Assembly (NCBI GenBank): GCA_903813345.2
Contig: CAIIXF020000012.1
Location: 18,607,520-18,671,519, forward strand
Direction of reading: 5' to 3'
Source of the DNA: Owenia fusiformis
Lineage: Eukaryota; Annelida; Polychaeta; Sabellida; Oweniidae
Length of the DNA: 64,000 bases
This document shows positions 13,285-64,000 of this stretch, in pieces. The notes beneath the pieces are model-generated. The model was not told the DNA's origin. It ran no database searches and saw only the letters and a list, made by a program, of their open reading frames with translations. A program made the position numbers and the translations under genes. Within the stretch, counting starts at the first letter, position 1. Every line of letters begins with the position of its first letter.

Positions 13285-13739
13285 CTCTCCCCCTTTACAG
13301 TTTAAATGATGTCAAAAGTTCAATACAACTTTGCGCTAACAATTGTTAAAAAGGCCTGCATTTTTGGTGAAAATGTAGTCAGAATTAGGGAAAATTGGTG
13401 TAGATGGGTGGATTAGGGACAGCTTAAGGGATGATCCAATCAACTTGATTATAATTTTTAAGTAATTTATTAGAGATAAGACATGGATCTAACAGAATTA
13501 TTTGTTTTGTGTTAAGTATTCTTCGAACTAGAGATATAGCCCTTAGAAAATGCTTACCATATCTTACGTGGCTTTCTAAAGCAGCTTTTAATAAATATCC
13601 CATGCCGAGCATTTTAAAATTAATTATGAACCTGTCACACAAGATGTTCTGATTTAAGTATTGCATCAATGGAAAGGCCCACGTTTTCTCAGAAAAGTTG
13701 AGAAAGTCATTGTTACATAACTGTATGAATCAAATATCT

Positions 13740-14850
13740 AAGCACAAATGCCAAGGGAATTAAGGACCAATTACAAGAACACAAATGTGTACAATATGTC
13801 CCCACCAATGGGTAATCCCGTCAAATGATTATCCTGAAAATAAGTAGACAAGACTTTGGCAGTTACAATTTTTGGACGGAAAATGCAAATGGCCACTTTA
13901 AAATTTACCCAGAATGCCAAAATTAGTCAGCTCTAGATTTTCATACTAAGAACCATCCCTGAAAATTTGAAATTGATCCGTCAAACAGTAAACCAGTAAA
14001 CCAAAAATGGCTGCCTTGACATTTGCCCAGAATAACTCAAAACTAATCAGTTCTAGATTTTCATACTAAGAATTAACCCTGAAAATTTGAAATTGATCTA
14101 CCAAACGGTTCATCTGAAAACGCGTAGACAAGACTTTACAGACAAGATTTTAGGACGGAAAATCCAAAATGGCTGCCCTGACATTTATCCAGTATGCAAA
14201 AAAAACTAATCAGTTCTAGATTTTAATACAAGGAATCATCCCTGAAAATTTGAAATTGATCTACCAAACGGTTCACCTGAAAACACATAGACAAGATTTT
14301 ACAGGCAAGATTTTGAGACGGAAAATCCAAAATAACTGCCTTGACATTTACCCAGAATGCAAAGAAACTAATCAGATCTAGATTTTCATACCAAGAATCA
14401 TCCCTAAAAATTAAAAATTGATCTACCAAATGGTTCTCCTGAAAACGCGTAGACAAAAGTATCGCATATAACTGCTGTTAACAATAACAAACTAGGCTTT
14501 TACAGCAAAGTACAACCATGAAATTATGCATAAAGCTACTAAATAGTTAAAGTATGAAAACTCAAAAACATCGTTCAATATGAAACAAAGTATTATCGCG
14601 CGCGAACTTTTCTTAAGACATTAAAATGGCTGACATGACTGAGGTAATAGGTCTAAAACCTAATCAGATGTAGAATGAAGTAAGCTGACCAAGATGTCCA
14701 CATCTGTATGCACTCATAAGTTGAAAATTTAAAGGTGATATCTGTAGCGGTTTTCCAGAAAACTGCCGGACGTACGGACAGACTGACGGACAGACAGACG
14801 GATGCGCATGGGCCGAAAATATGGCCCCAAACTATGTGGTGGGGACATAA
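13740..14850 (+). repeat. ~130-bp tandem repeat with a 'gtggggacat' terminal block
   Basis: About four and a half diverged units contain AAAATGGCTGCC, TTTACCCAGAATGC, TCAGTTCTAGATTTTCATA and CCTGAAAATTTGAAATTGAT. The array starts with ATGTCCCCACCAATGG. It ends with a run of GGACAGACAGACGGA type and GGTGGGGACAT (14760-14850), an inverted pair of ends. Related arrays are at 23800-24240 and 56455-56880. Confidence 0.85.
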
Positions 14851-15830
14851 AAACTAGTGCTACATATTTATTCTTGTAGAAAACCTTTCACTGAATTAAA
14901 ATATGTCATTTCAAAAAAGGAAAAGTAAGTCAATAGACGTTTTATATGCAAATCTCTTGAAATCTTATTAAAATGAGTGTGATTTAGCGAGATTTAGAAT
15001 TTACTATAACAATATTGTTGACTTTAATGGATGAAGTCTGCTACACCTAATATGTAATTGTACAATATTCCAAAGCTTTGAACATACCATCGGAAAGGAA
15101 AATGTATCAGGATTACGAATCTACTAATATCAGGCGGTTTCATATGGTTTAATTACACCTTTCATCTCCAAAGAATCATTTTCGAGTAAGATGAAAATAA
15201 ATTAACCCTTATAAACGGTTAGGCTATAGAGAATTACGCCAAAGGAAACGAACAATCATAGGAGGTTGTATTCCCTGTACTTTTAGCCTACTTATTATTA
15301 TTTTGAGCCATTATAGATGAATAAATTCATTTTCTGAGAACATAGGGGTTTATCGTTTCAAGTCAAAACTATTAACATTTCGGGTATTTAAGAGGGTTAG
15401 AGTCACCATTCTTTCGCTAAAACATGCCTAATTCAGTTTTAAGAAAAGCTAGAAAGTTTGGGATCAAAAGACAAACTACGAAAAAAGTTCTCAAGAAATT
15501 CCTTAAGTTAAAAAAATTATTACACTTGATGTTGCTGACTATGTTGATCTTATCATTAATGATATAGATACATTCCTAGAAACACCACAAGGTAGTAGAA
15601 CAGATATGCTAACAAACTGTGATCAATTTACTTCTATTAATGTTATATTTATAAGATAAATCATGTTAGATACGTTAATCGAAGTACAATCGAAGTGAGT
15701 AATATATTGTATACTTTGAACGCTAAGTATTAAACAAAAACTAAATAATTTAAAGCTATATATATGTGTATTTCATACCTACTGAGGTTCTAGGTACATA
15801 ACGAGCGGGAATATATACTGTATCTAGCCA
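14851..15830. other. No gene recognised
   Basis: AT-rich sequence without supported features. Confidence 0.55.
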
Positions 15831-15832
15831 AG

Positions 15833-15995
15833 GCCCGGGGCGGGATGGATACACGCTGTATCCATCCCGGTCCCGCTCCTGAAATTTTTTTTCACAATTT
15901 TTTCAATTTTTTTTTTCAATTTTTCTTTCAAAAAAATTTTTCCCAAATTTTTTTTCACATTATTTTTCAAATTTTTTTTTTCACATTTTTAAAAT
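15833..15995. repeat. GC hairpin followed by T-rich homopolymer-like tract
   Basis: GGGATGGATACACGCTGTATCCATCCC (15843-15869) is a perfect hairpin with a 3-base loop. It is followed by about 110 bp of TTTTTCAATTTTT-type sequence. Confidence 0.8.
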
Positions 15996-16286
15996 TTGAA
16001 TATGTATTTAATATGTTCAACATACGTTAGTTGTTAAGTTGAACTAGATAACAACAACGCCAAAGCGTAGCAAATCATCGAATAGCCATGCATGGCTGCC
16101 ATTTTCACAAAATCATTCTACTACTTTTTCAGTTACACTAAAATCGTAAAATAACATACATGAAGATCGCCACCATTTTCAAAATGACCGCTCACTAGCG
16201 GACGGACAGAGACGTTCCCTAATTCTGTCCGAACTTCGTTCGATGGGATAAATATTTATACTCTCTTCATATATTGAGGAAATAAA

Positions 16287-16345
16287 AATATTACAATACA
16301 ATACAATACAGTACAATACAATGCAATTCAATTCAATACTATAAA
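16287..16345 (+). repeat. (AATAC)n microsatellite downstream of the gene
   Basis: Imperfect AATAC/AATGC units, with related ATACAATACT sequence again near 16420. It lies about 320 bp past the stop codon of the minus-strand gene, within or just beyond its 3' UTR. Confidence 0.8.
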
Positions 16346-16662
16346 TTATTGAATCATTTGAAGTGCAATACAGGATATATTGCTCGAGAAATTATGTATT
16401 TGCACGATACAAAGTCAATACAATACTATAAGCTATTGTACGGTTTGAAGTGCAACAAAAAATAATTTAGTAGTAGTCTCCATCTGTATAAAGCAGTCTT
16501 TTATAACATCATTAAATGTATATTATAATATAACAGTGGTAATCATGGGTAGTCAAAATCATAACTCTGTTTAGATTCTTTGTCTCTCTGATGTACCATG
16601 CATCTTGCCGTACCCATGTGGAAAGAACACCAGGAATTCTACAAAGGTGTGGTTGTTGGGAT

Positions 16663-55894
<39,232 letters not shown>

Positions 55895-56454
55895 CTAAAA
55901 TAGAAAAGAGAATACCTTTTGCTTTGTTTTCGAATAAATGAAAATTTGCTTGGCCCCTCAGTGAAAATTTGTCAAAGCAAAAGTATGATAAACCGAGGCC
56001 TATTCACTGGTATCGTTATAAAAAAGACACAGTCTCGCTATTTTCTATGACAAAATGGCCTCCGTTCCGGTGACAAAACCCTCGAACTATAGTTTAATTT
56101 CCTCATATAACACGCCTAACCATCGACCGGTCTGAAACAAAAACTATGATGTAGGTTTGATGTACGTTTTAAATATTGAAATACATGAGATGTGATATTA
56201 AACCACCTGACGGTGGGCAACCATACCGCACTGGGGATCAACCCGGTTATTTTTAAATTGTAAGGCTCCGGGCCGAATTAAAATGGCGGAAGAGGAAAAT
56301 TCGATAATGCATGTGAGTACAAACTTTTTATTTTCTTCGTTTCTTGATTAGATACGAAGAAATCCTATGTACTGTTCGGTGAACAATATTGAAGTTATGA
56401 CCCAGTTTGATTAGATACTTGGGGTTAGCCTACATTGTGAAAACAAGATGTAAT

Positions 56455-56880
56455 AAGCCATACGGTGAACAGAATCGCACCCTTGAACAGAATACACTTT
56501 TTGTGATGGAAAATCCAAGATGGCCACCTTAACATTTACCCAGAATACCGAAAAACTAATGAGTTATAAACTTTTATAGGTAGAAAAACATCCATGAGAA
56601 TTTCAAATGAATCCCTCAAACGGTTTGTCTGGAAACCTGTAGCCTTCACAGAAACGATTTTAGGAAGAAAAAATCCAAAATTGCCACCTTAACATTTACC
56701 AAGAATGCCGAAAACTAATCAGTTATAAAGGTGGAAACATCCCTAATAATTTCATATGAATCCCTCAAACGGTTTGGCTGGAAACCTGTAGACAAGCCTT
56801 GACAGATTTTAGGACGGAAAATCCAAAATGGCCGCCTTAACATTTACCCAGAATGCCGAAAAACTAATCAGTTCTAGTTT
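56455..56880 (+). repeat. ~125-bp tandem repeat (same family as 13740 and 23800)
   Basis: Three units with GGAAAATCCAAGATGGCCACC, ACATTTACCCAGAAT, AACTAATCAGTT and TCCCTCAAACGGTTTG. Confidence 0.82.
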
Positions 56881-57133
56881 CAATAATCAAAGTCTTATAT
56901 TGATAGAGTTATGGTCGTTCCAAAATATGCTCCAAACGTCGCCACTCCAATGTTAGGTTTTTGGATGAATCGCATTCCCTTCTTTCTGAACATGTAAACT
57001 CAAGAAATAATGTGTTCTGGGATCACAAATTCCAGAGGAAGTGCTTCAAAGGCCCCTTCATTCTGTTAAATGCACAGCTTGGGCTGCCAATTTTCAAACA
57101 TGAAATCATCAGCCCCTTGTCGGAACACGTGTA

Positions 57134-57340
57134 GAAGGTACGATTTTTATTTTTTCCTTATTTCAATGCGTTGTAGGTAAAATCCCCACAACATTTTTTC
57201 ACACAAACGTGTATCAGTATTTGTTCGCAAAAATGAATATTTTCCTAAACATATGATACCGATACACGTTTGTGATAAAAATGCCATGGGAATTCTGCCT
57301 ACAACGTGTGAAATAAGGAAAAAAGAAAAATCGTACCTTC
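57134..57340. mobile_element. 207-bp palindromic MITE
   Basis: The left GAAGGTACGATTTTTATTTT...ACACAAACGTGTATCAG is mirrored by TGATACCGATACACGTTTGTG...AAAAATCGTACCTTC at the right. A half copy is at 45650-45760. Confidence 0.82.
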
Positions 57341-58184
57341 GTCGTTCCAACGTAATCGAGTGGATCACTAGTGTAATAATTATCTGGAAAATGCAGAGGT
57401 TCAATAGTGCGATCAGGTTGAAGTAATACTGTAACTGTTCAGTTTCAGTTTTGAATGCACCTGACCCCTCTGCCGATTAGTGTTATGAAAATTATGTCGT
57501 TTGCATTGAGGTTAAATGTGAACTAAGATGTGTAAGTCCAATGGGACAACGTACATCGAGTTGACAATGTGCATTCATGATTTCTTAAAAGTGTAGCCAA
57601 AATGTAAATGCTTGTTAAATCTTCAACTGACCTAAATTGTATAGTTTAGAGAAACATATTCTAATAATCGACACTCTTATGCAACAGGGGAAAATTGATC
57701 AAAGGAAATGTGAAAAAACAACAAGAATTGTGGGTGGATTTACTGAGAAAAAGTCGAGCTCTGCTAGAGAATCTTTTTACGTAATCAGAAAGCTTAAAGT
57801 CTTTCCAAGCGAATACACACGAAATCAAAAATGAAATCCTTTACGTATATTTTCCACATATTAAATTTTTTAAACGTACATCAAACCTCCATTATAGTTT
57901 TTGTTTCAAATCAGTTTATAGTGACACCGTACATCTAAAGTGTACGGCGGTATATTTTGTTACTGTACGTTGTCGTTAGTTAGGCGTGTTTAAACCCATT
58001 TTAAACGAGTTGAATCGTACACGGCGTTTAGCGCATTTGTGAACAATTCAGAGGCCTCATTATCAGTTGGTCGCAAACTATGTGCGTTGCGTCTGCGTTG
58101 CGACAGCGATCGCAGAACGCAACGCTTGAGTTGCTTGTTATTTTCAGTTGAGCGCAATCGCAGACGCAAAGCAAACGCAAAACA

Positions 58185-59442
58185 ATTCACCTTTCCACAA
58201 AGTCAGCTCATGAATATTCTAATGAGCTGCTTAAAAATCTGTGACGTCAATGACTGAAACTTTTTCCCGCGAAAAACAAATGCAATTGAGTTTACATGTA
58301 AATCCTCGGTTGATTGCTGAAAGTTTTACCTCTTCAAATGTGCAAGTAATCAGTAAATTATTGACGGATTTTTATCGAACGTCAAATTGACATTTATTTA
58401 CGCCTTCTAAGCGATTTAAATATTAAATTTCTGTTCATAATGAGTAAATAATTTGAAGAGAATTAATCCCGGTCAGTTTTCAATCATGATAGGAACTGGA
58501 TGTGAACAGGTGAAATTATCATAATCATTAGTTCACCAACATTATAACATGTCTCTCATGCATAAAAATATATGGATAGACAATCTATTTTAAGTTAATC
58601 TTCTGTGTCATTTGATGAATGACCTGTTCAAATTAAAAACATTTGCTCATTAAATCATTGACTTCACTACTTCCATAATTCAATCAACTAAACGATTACT
58701 TCCTATTTATTTCTGCAAGTCATATCAGATCGTATCTTGAAAATATTATACTTGAAAACATTGGGATATAGAATTGATATCTTAGAGGAGCGTGATATAT
58801 TTAGAGATTATCCTACATTAGGTTCAGTATATTGGGATTATCACGAGGCAAATATAATATATCTGCCCGAGGGCCGAAGGTCCCGAGGGAAAATGTATTA
58901 TATTTGCCAAGAGATAATCCCAATATCCTGAACCGACTATAGGATAATATGTTTATCCCATACCAATCTTGGTCAGTTTTGTTATCTTGGCCGTGGGCGG
59001 ATTTTCCTGTTCTATCAAATATTCCCAATATACGTCCAATATGTATATTGGACGTATACGTCCATTATTGACATCGCTTTGTTTGTAACTTCACAATTAA
59101 CATTTTTTTGTTTTCAATCGCACGAGGCATGTGAGCCCCCGGGTATGTGAGGCTGAACTGAGAAGTCTTAATAAACAATAGTTCTGTCAAAAAATGATTA
59201 AATTAAATTACATAAGATTCGGAATGAAAGTGCCCCGTCCATATTTCATATTTGGTTAAAAATAATTAGTGCATTGGGCAAATAGAATCCTTTTTATAGC
59301 AGTTAATTCAAAATATTCCTATGCTGGCTGTACTAATTCTTCAAAACTTTCCATCATTGACGTCATTGATTTGACTCATTTGCATACAACCAATCAGCGC
59401 GCCGGAAATTATCGATTTTTTTTACTTTGTGGAAAGGTGAAT
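58185..59442. mobile_element. TIR element with ATTCACCTTTCCACAAAG ends
   Basis: The left ATTCACCTTTCCACAAAG and right CTTTGTGGAAAGGTGAAT are perfectly inverted. It contains a second palindrome at about 58790-58970 (GATTATCCTA...GAGGGCCGAAGGTCCCGAGGG...TAGGATAAT). A related solo end (TTCACCTTTCCCCAAAGTCAGCTCATGAATATT) is at 25783-25815. No transposase. Confidence 0.78.
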
Positions 59443-59533
59443 AGAAACGCAAAGTAGCGAACGCAAGTTTAAAGTGTACTCTGGCGGGAAGTTTAAATCG
59501 TCCAATTATAAATACACACACTCTGACCAAATA

Positions 59534-60582
59534 CAGGGTGATCACTAAGTTCTGGGAATTTATCTGTCATTTCATTATTTTTCAACCAATCTACTTGAAA
59601 TTTTCAAGGTAAATGGAGAATATAATTTTGGGTTGGATAAAACAATCTCATTGTCATATGATGTCGCAATGTATAATTATTGTTGCTATAGCAACATGAC
59701 AAATGGCGTAGCGGGTCAAGCAAAATTTGAATTCATTTTTATTTTACTTGATCCAAAAGTATGGTTAATTAATACCTATTTGGTGGACAAATTTCTGTGA
59801 TTTTTTATGTTTTCAAATATTTCTAACTTTAGTTTCTAAAGTAACATCTAGAGTGTACTTTGCTCAATTTTCTTAAATTATTGGTCAGACTCTCAAAGTC
59901 ACAATCATGACTCAAAAAAGCGGGGAGTTATCTTCCATTATGGCAATGCTTCTTCCCACTCCTCAAATTGCCCATATTACTCTTGAAGAATAAGGGTTCA
60001 CACAAGTTGTTCATGCCCCATATTCACCATATAATGTTCACCAGATGAACCACCATTAGGTTCACTAAATTTGACTGTTGAAGCATCATATGAGAAATCA
60101 CCATAAGTTTGGTTCCGATGAGGGACTGATCTCAACAGCTTGAGCAAATTTTCAAGGGATACATAAGGGAGGACTGGAAAGCGACTTTATGGACTAGGTT
60201 TGACAACAATGCATGGTCGTCCAGGCCTATGGAAATCATTATAAATGAAATGATCCTCCCAGCAATGAAGAATACTTCTGAATAAATGACTTCAAGAGTA
60301 CTGTTCTACCTCTAGTACAATAAGTTTGAACCAACCATCTAGGCAAGATAAGTATGTTTTAGCAGGATATTTTCAAATTAACGCCAGCCAAAATTTGCTG
60401 ACCCGCCGACCACTTTTACTTTTTTTATAATTACAATAACATAAATTGTAAAAGTAATATGTATATGAAACATTGTCTGTCAGTTCAGAACTATACAATG
60501 TACATTTGCTGGAAGTTTCAACTGAATTGGTTGAAAAATATTGAAATGACATACCAATTCCCAGAACTTAGTGATCACCCTG
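59534..60582 (+). mobile_element. mariner-like element, decayed transposase
   Basis: The left end CAGGGTGATCACTAAGTTCT and right end AGAACTTAGTGATCACCCTG form inverted repeats (with further similarity inward), flanked by TA at 59532-59533 and 60583-60584. A plus-strand broken frame around 59907-60284 contains HAPYSPYN, recalling the P-x-S-P-D-x-x-P motif of mariner transposases, and WTRF near the end, with several stops. Inactive. Confidence 0.85.
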
Positions 60583-60589
60583 TATAGAT

Positions 60590-62600
60590 GTCTGTTCGGT
60601 TTTTTCCATTCTTGTATCGTTGAATTAACTAAGACGTATTCCAAACGAACGTGTTGTTCGTTGATCATGATCAAAGGAGGACGATGTCTGGTTTCATGGT
60701 TACAGACTGCTAAAACAAAAATGCTTCAAAATAGACAAAGTTACCTTTCTCAATGTACAAGTTTAATGTACAATTCAAAAAAGGGTCTTTACAAATATGT
60801 TAGCATGGCTTTCGAAATAGTCTCGTTATTAATAGTAGTTGTCATTTCCGTGTCTTCCGAGCTAATTTTTCCGAATTCCGGGTTTTATCCCTGCATGTTG
60901 AATTATTCATATGGAGAAGCCACACGTTCGTCTGTCCGTCCATCCGTCCATTATATAATTCAATTAATACTACTGATTCAAATATCAAGTAATTTATTTC
61001 ATCACCATCACGCCTGGAGATCGGAAAAAAGGAACAGGGATTGAGCGGGGGTATTTGATTTATGATTTTTGACGAAAAAGCACGAAATGAATAGTACATA
61101 GTATGATAATCATTAAAGGTTTTTATGATTTTTTCTTAACTGATACGCTTCAAGGGTGTGAGATTTTTTTAGAAAGGCGCAACGTCACCAGGGTGCAAAA
61201 GTCAATATTTTTGTTGTAAATAAATGCATTAGATGAAGAAATCATTACTATTATGAATTTTTACAATTACCCCTCCCCCTCCATTCCTTTCACTCCCCTT
61301 CGTTCTCTATATAATTTTGATTATTTCTTATATCCTTTTATTAGTGTATTCTAAAAACGTTGCGCATTTTTAATAGATTTTCATACTCTAGAAAAGAATC
61401 AGTTTAAAAAAATGGGACACAATGCAGGTTTTTCCACCATGGACATATTCATTATCAATTAGTGATAAATTCGTAATCTTTCCTACGTACGTGCGTACCT
61501 ACACGTACGTACGTATGTGTTTAGAATGGGAGATATTATATTTGGTGGCAACGGAAATCATTATACTCAATGTGATTGAAGGTATATAACAGAAATTATT
61601 GATGATTATCATAGTACCCCCTCATAAAAGTGGGGGGGGGGTAGAAATGGCAATAATTCGCAGATGCTTAAAAACTAGACCCTATTATTTTCAAAATCAA
61701 TGAGAATTGATATACTTGTATTTCACATTATTAACATAATTAGAAAAATGCAATCCTGCAAGCAAAAACATGGACCAAGCTCATCCAGTACCTTATCAGT
61801 CAAAATAGAAAACGAGTTATAGATGGGCAGAATAATGGTATATGAGACAATAACAAAATGGAAGTGAATAAAAATTCAGTTTTCAGGGTTATTTTGATAT
61901 TTCAAAAACAAGAAACCATAAAAAAGATATGTTTTATTTATTGTTAATCAGTGAGTTTTGCTCTGCAAGGCCTACATAGCCTATACACATGATTACCTAT
62001 ACGAAAAAATAAATTTTTAAGAATTACTATTCAAAAGTTATGAAGACCTCTGATTTCTCAATATCAGCGAAAATGCAATTGTAACAATGTGGAAATAACG
62101 GGACGAAATGTCTCATATCTGGAGGTTCCCAGTTACGGGAAATCCTATTGCTATAAAATCCTAAGATGACCTAGTACGGATTGCTCGTTTTTAAATATTC
62201 TTGGCAGACATATGTCTAATCAACTCAATGTTCTCATCTCCCTAAGTAATCAAAATCCCAAGGGATTTGGCGATTTAAAAGTATGAAACATTTAGTTCTC
62301 TTCGAGTGTCACTTGCAGACTTGTGTACGTCGTATTCGCATTAAAAGTTAGAATAAACACGATTTTTGAAGGATTTACAAGCTTAACAAAAAGCATGTTT
62401 TAATGATATAATATACATACGATTCAACAATACATTTGATAGTATTGATGGAAACGTAATCAGGTAATGCGATGATTCCCAAAAACACCACAAAACAACC
62501 GCTAAAATATATAAAACGGCACTCAAAGATGCACTATATTTGCGTTTTGATTTGCGGCAGGGTAAAAGATATCGCAAGTATTTGTTCACTTGCGTTCAAA
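60590..62600. other. Intergenic or upstream sequence with foldback remnant
   Basis: 61060-61450 is a decayed relative of the 2430 foldback (AAAGGCGCAACG...GTGCAAAAGTCAA and AATAGATTTTCATAC). 61480-61520 is a (CGTA)n microsatellite. The 157-codon plus frame at 60571-61044 lacks any family likeness and crosses the mariner end, so it is not called. Confidence 0.55.
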
Positions 62601-62739
62601 AAATCTACAATCTTGCGTCAGAACTGCGTTGCGTCATATTGGTAATATGTTTTTTAGGAAATATATGCGATGCGATGCGTTGCGTTGCGGGCGTAACGCA
62701 TGCGATTCTGCGTTGCGACCAACTGATAATGAGGCCTCA

Positions 62740-63650
62740 GGTTCGCATCTTTCTGTCTCTACAGAAACACAACTGAGAAGAAAAAAATAAGTAGAAAAAT
62801 AGTCTATCATGATGATCCTCATCCATATTCAAAAATTCGATCCCCCTATACACTTTATTGTTTGCAATAAGTTCGACAATTGATTCATTAGGCTGCATGA
62901 ATTGTTCTGTGTGTCAAGCATGATGTATGTAATCAAAAAACCAAGTTTTGAAATGACAGAAATAATGGTAATCGCGCGGATTGCCCTGATTCCTCCCAAT
63001 TACACATCCCAACCTTGCTTCAGTAAACACGATTTCTTATTTTCAACGACAATTTGGTTACTTTTAATTCGGGTAGGGAACTTTTTCCAATTGTGGTTAG
63101 CAATATAGTTACACGACGACAGAATCTCAAAGATAATCATGCAATAAAATAATTTTGGAATGTGTTTTTGATCCTACCACCCCTATGAAAAAAATAAAAG
63201 CGCCCGCCTGGGTCGCCTGCCCGCCTGTAAAATACAGGTAACCAGAAACAATACAGACTACCCTACCAAGTAACAACGTTTAAAGGGATACAGGATTCAG
63301 TTAAGTTGCAAATGGAGGACATGGGTTTATTTCCAAATTTCTGAACGTAAACTACATTTTACAATTCCTAGTGTTCTACCAGACATAAAATAGATTCACC
63401 AAGCACTTGGTAGAATATTGTTAGCAAAAACCGTAAAGGCAAAGACAGAGACTATTGGGCGCAGTAAAGTAAAGATTGAAGGCAATACAGGATACTTTTT
63501 AGTAAATCCATTAATTTACAGGGCGCTTGTAAGTTTCATTTTGAATATGTTACTTCTTTTGACATTGATATGCTACACAACCCCCAGTTAACTGTTTTTA
63601 TACTGCATGTCATTGTGTTTTATGTAGATGGGTTTTCTAGTATGTTATGC
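62740..63650. other. No gene recognised
   Basis: AT-rich with a short GC-rich stretch at 63195-63245 (GCCCGCCTG repeated). Confidence 0.5.
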
Positions 63651-63654
63651 CTAG

Positions 63655-63726
63655 GTCACATAGCCGCCGGGCGCCGGCCGATGAGTAGTCATCGGCCGAT
63701 TTCTAAATCGACCGGGCGCCGGTGAC
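63655..63726. repeat. GC-rich nested hairpin
   Basis: GTCACATAG...CCGGGCGCCGG is mirrored by CCGGGCGCCGGTGAC, enclosing GGCCGATGA...TCATCGGCC. Strongly palindromic in an AT-rich setting. Confidence 0.75.
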
Positions 63727-63732
63727 TTTTCA

Positions 63733-63930
63733 CCGATGTCTTGATCTAATCGTGATTATGGTCACATTAGTACAGTCATCGTACATCGTACGTGGAGTAC
63801 CTTCTTCCCTAGACAAATCTAAATCTTCATCATCCAACAGCTCACGAGCATTGTTATTGTCTTTTCCCACCTGTCTTCCCAAGGCCTTCCTGATATGCAG
63901 TATGGCCCGTTGGCCTTATCCCCTCTATCC
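63733..63930 (-). CDS. Weak candidate coding segment (unidentified)
   Basis: A minus-strand frame of about 60 codons reads ILHIRKALGRQVGKDNNNAR, then ELLDDEDLDLSREEGTPRTM and YDDCTNVTII, ending in a stop at the hairpin. The composition (charged, low in the repeat-type residues seen in chance frames here) looks like real coding sequence. No family is recognised. A possible acceptor is ctgcatatcag|GAAGG. It could be a transposon fragment or an exon of another gene. Confidence 0.25.
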
Positions 63931-64000
63931 TTAGCCTTTGGAATATTGACTGTAATTGAGACAGTGAACTTTCGTATTCAAATTGTGACCCTTGAAAATA

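Larger units (their letters stand above)
56130..57912. mobile_element. Possible DNA transposon defined by inverted ends
   Basis: CTGAAACAAAAACTATGATG followed by TAGGTTTGATGTACG at 56130 is mirrored by CGTACATCAAACCTCC...TAGTTTTTGTTTCA near 57872-57912, and CGCCTAAC/GTTAGGCG lie outside. A 65-codon plus frame (57637-57834; YSLEKHILIIDTL start) is weakly like the N-terminus of some transposases. The element contains the 56455 array and the 57134 palindrome. Confidence 0.5.
58051..62738. repeat. Perfect 26-bp inverted pair 4.6 kb apart
   Basis: GAGGCCTCATTATCAGTTGG then TCGCAA at 58051-58076 is exactly inverted at 62713-62738. Both are followed inward by GC-rich GCGTTGCG/CGCAACGC words (58085-58170; 62650-62712). 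Either the ends of one large element, or two members of one family in opposite orientation. Confidence 0.7.

Noticed and set aside
60571-61044. 157-codon plus-strand frame
   Set aside because: It begins inside the mariner terminal repeat and has no recognisable domain or codon pattern. Likely chance.

Overview
This is an AT-rich window from an animal nuclear genome, most probably a marine invertebrate. The reasons are small phase-compatible exons with GT-AG introns, calcium-binding EGF (cbEGF) exons, a CR1/L2-like non-LTR retrotransposon, mariner and hAT remnants, and many palindromic miniature elements. I see no bacterial-style genes, rRNA, tRNA or CRISPR array. The species cannot be fixed from the sequence alone.

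One large gene dominates. It lies on the minus strand from 55894 down to its stop codon at 16663, and its 5' end is not visible here. I can assemble 26 exons by eye. Every junction keeps the reading frame and the visible total is about 1,360 codons. In transcript order the protein has: a 42-bp half-EGF exon, a shortened EGF exon, a complete EGF (52.2 kb), a module of about 100 residues with PVYK and YLYY motifs (50.3-50.7 kb), two mini-exons, two cbEGF exons (45.9 and 43.1 kb), eight cbEGF exons repeated every 240 bp (38.5-40.4 kb), a Thr/Ala/Gly-rich mucin-like exon (31.2-31.7 kb), a Cys-containing helical region (26.2-29.9 kb), a segment resembling the C-terminal half of repulsive guidance molecules (RGM: FGDPH motif, partial vWD layout, final C...C...C-x-F-D motif; 18.8-23.7 kb), and a last exon with a GPI-anchor-like hydrophobic tail (16.66-16.83 kb). 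All exons from the 5' end through the mucin exon are symmetric phase 1-1. Those downstream have mixed phases. This suggests a shuffled, expandable EGF/mucin cassette fused upstream of an older RGM-type gene. I know of no described RGM protein with this layout, and it is the main candidate for something new.

The rest is mobile-element and repeat sequence, much of it inside the gene's introns: an 892-bp near-perfect palindrome with a 6-bp target duplication (22.5-23.4 kb), a foldback element with tandem-repeat arms nested in a MITE (20.3-21.8 kb), a donor-site-bearing minisatellite (30.0-31.2 kb), a 5'-truncated LINE inserted into a palindromic element (32.9-36.0 kb), and a decayed TGCDT-motif transposon-derived gene (41.1-42.3 kb). 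Positions 1-16.6 kb (downstream of the gene) and 56-64 kb hold further hAT, mariner, foldback and tandem repeats. I found no convincing gene there, apart from one weak minus-strand coding candidate at 63.73-63.93 kb.
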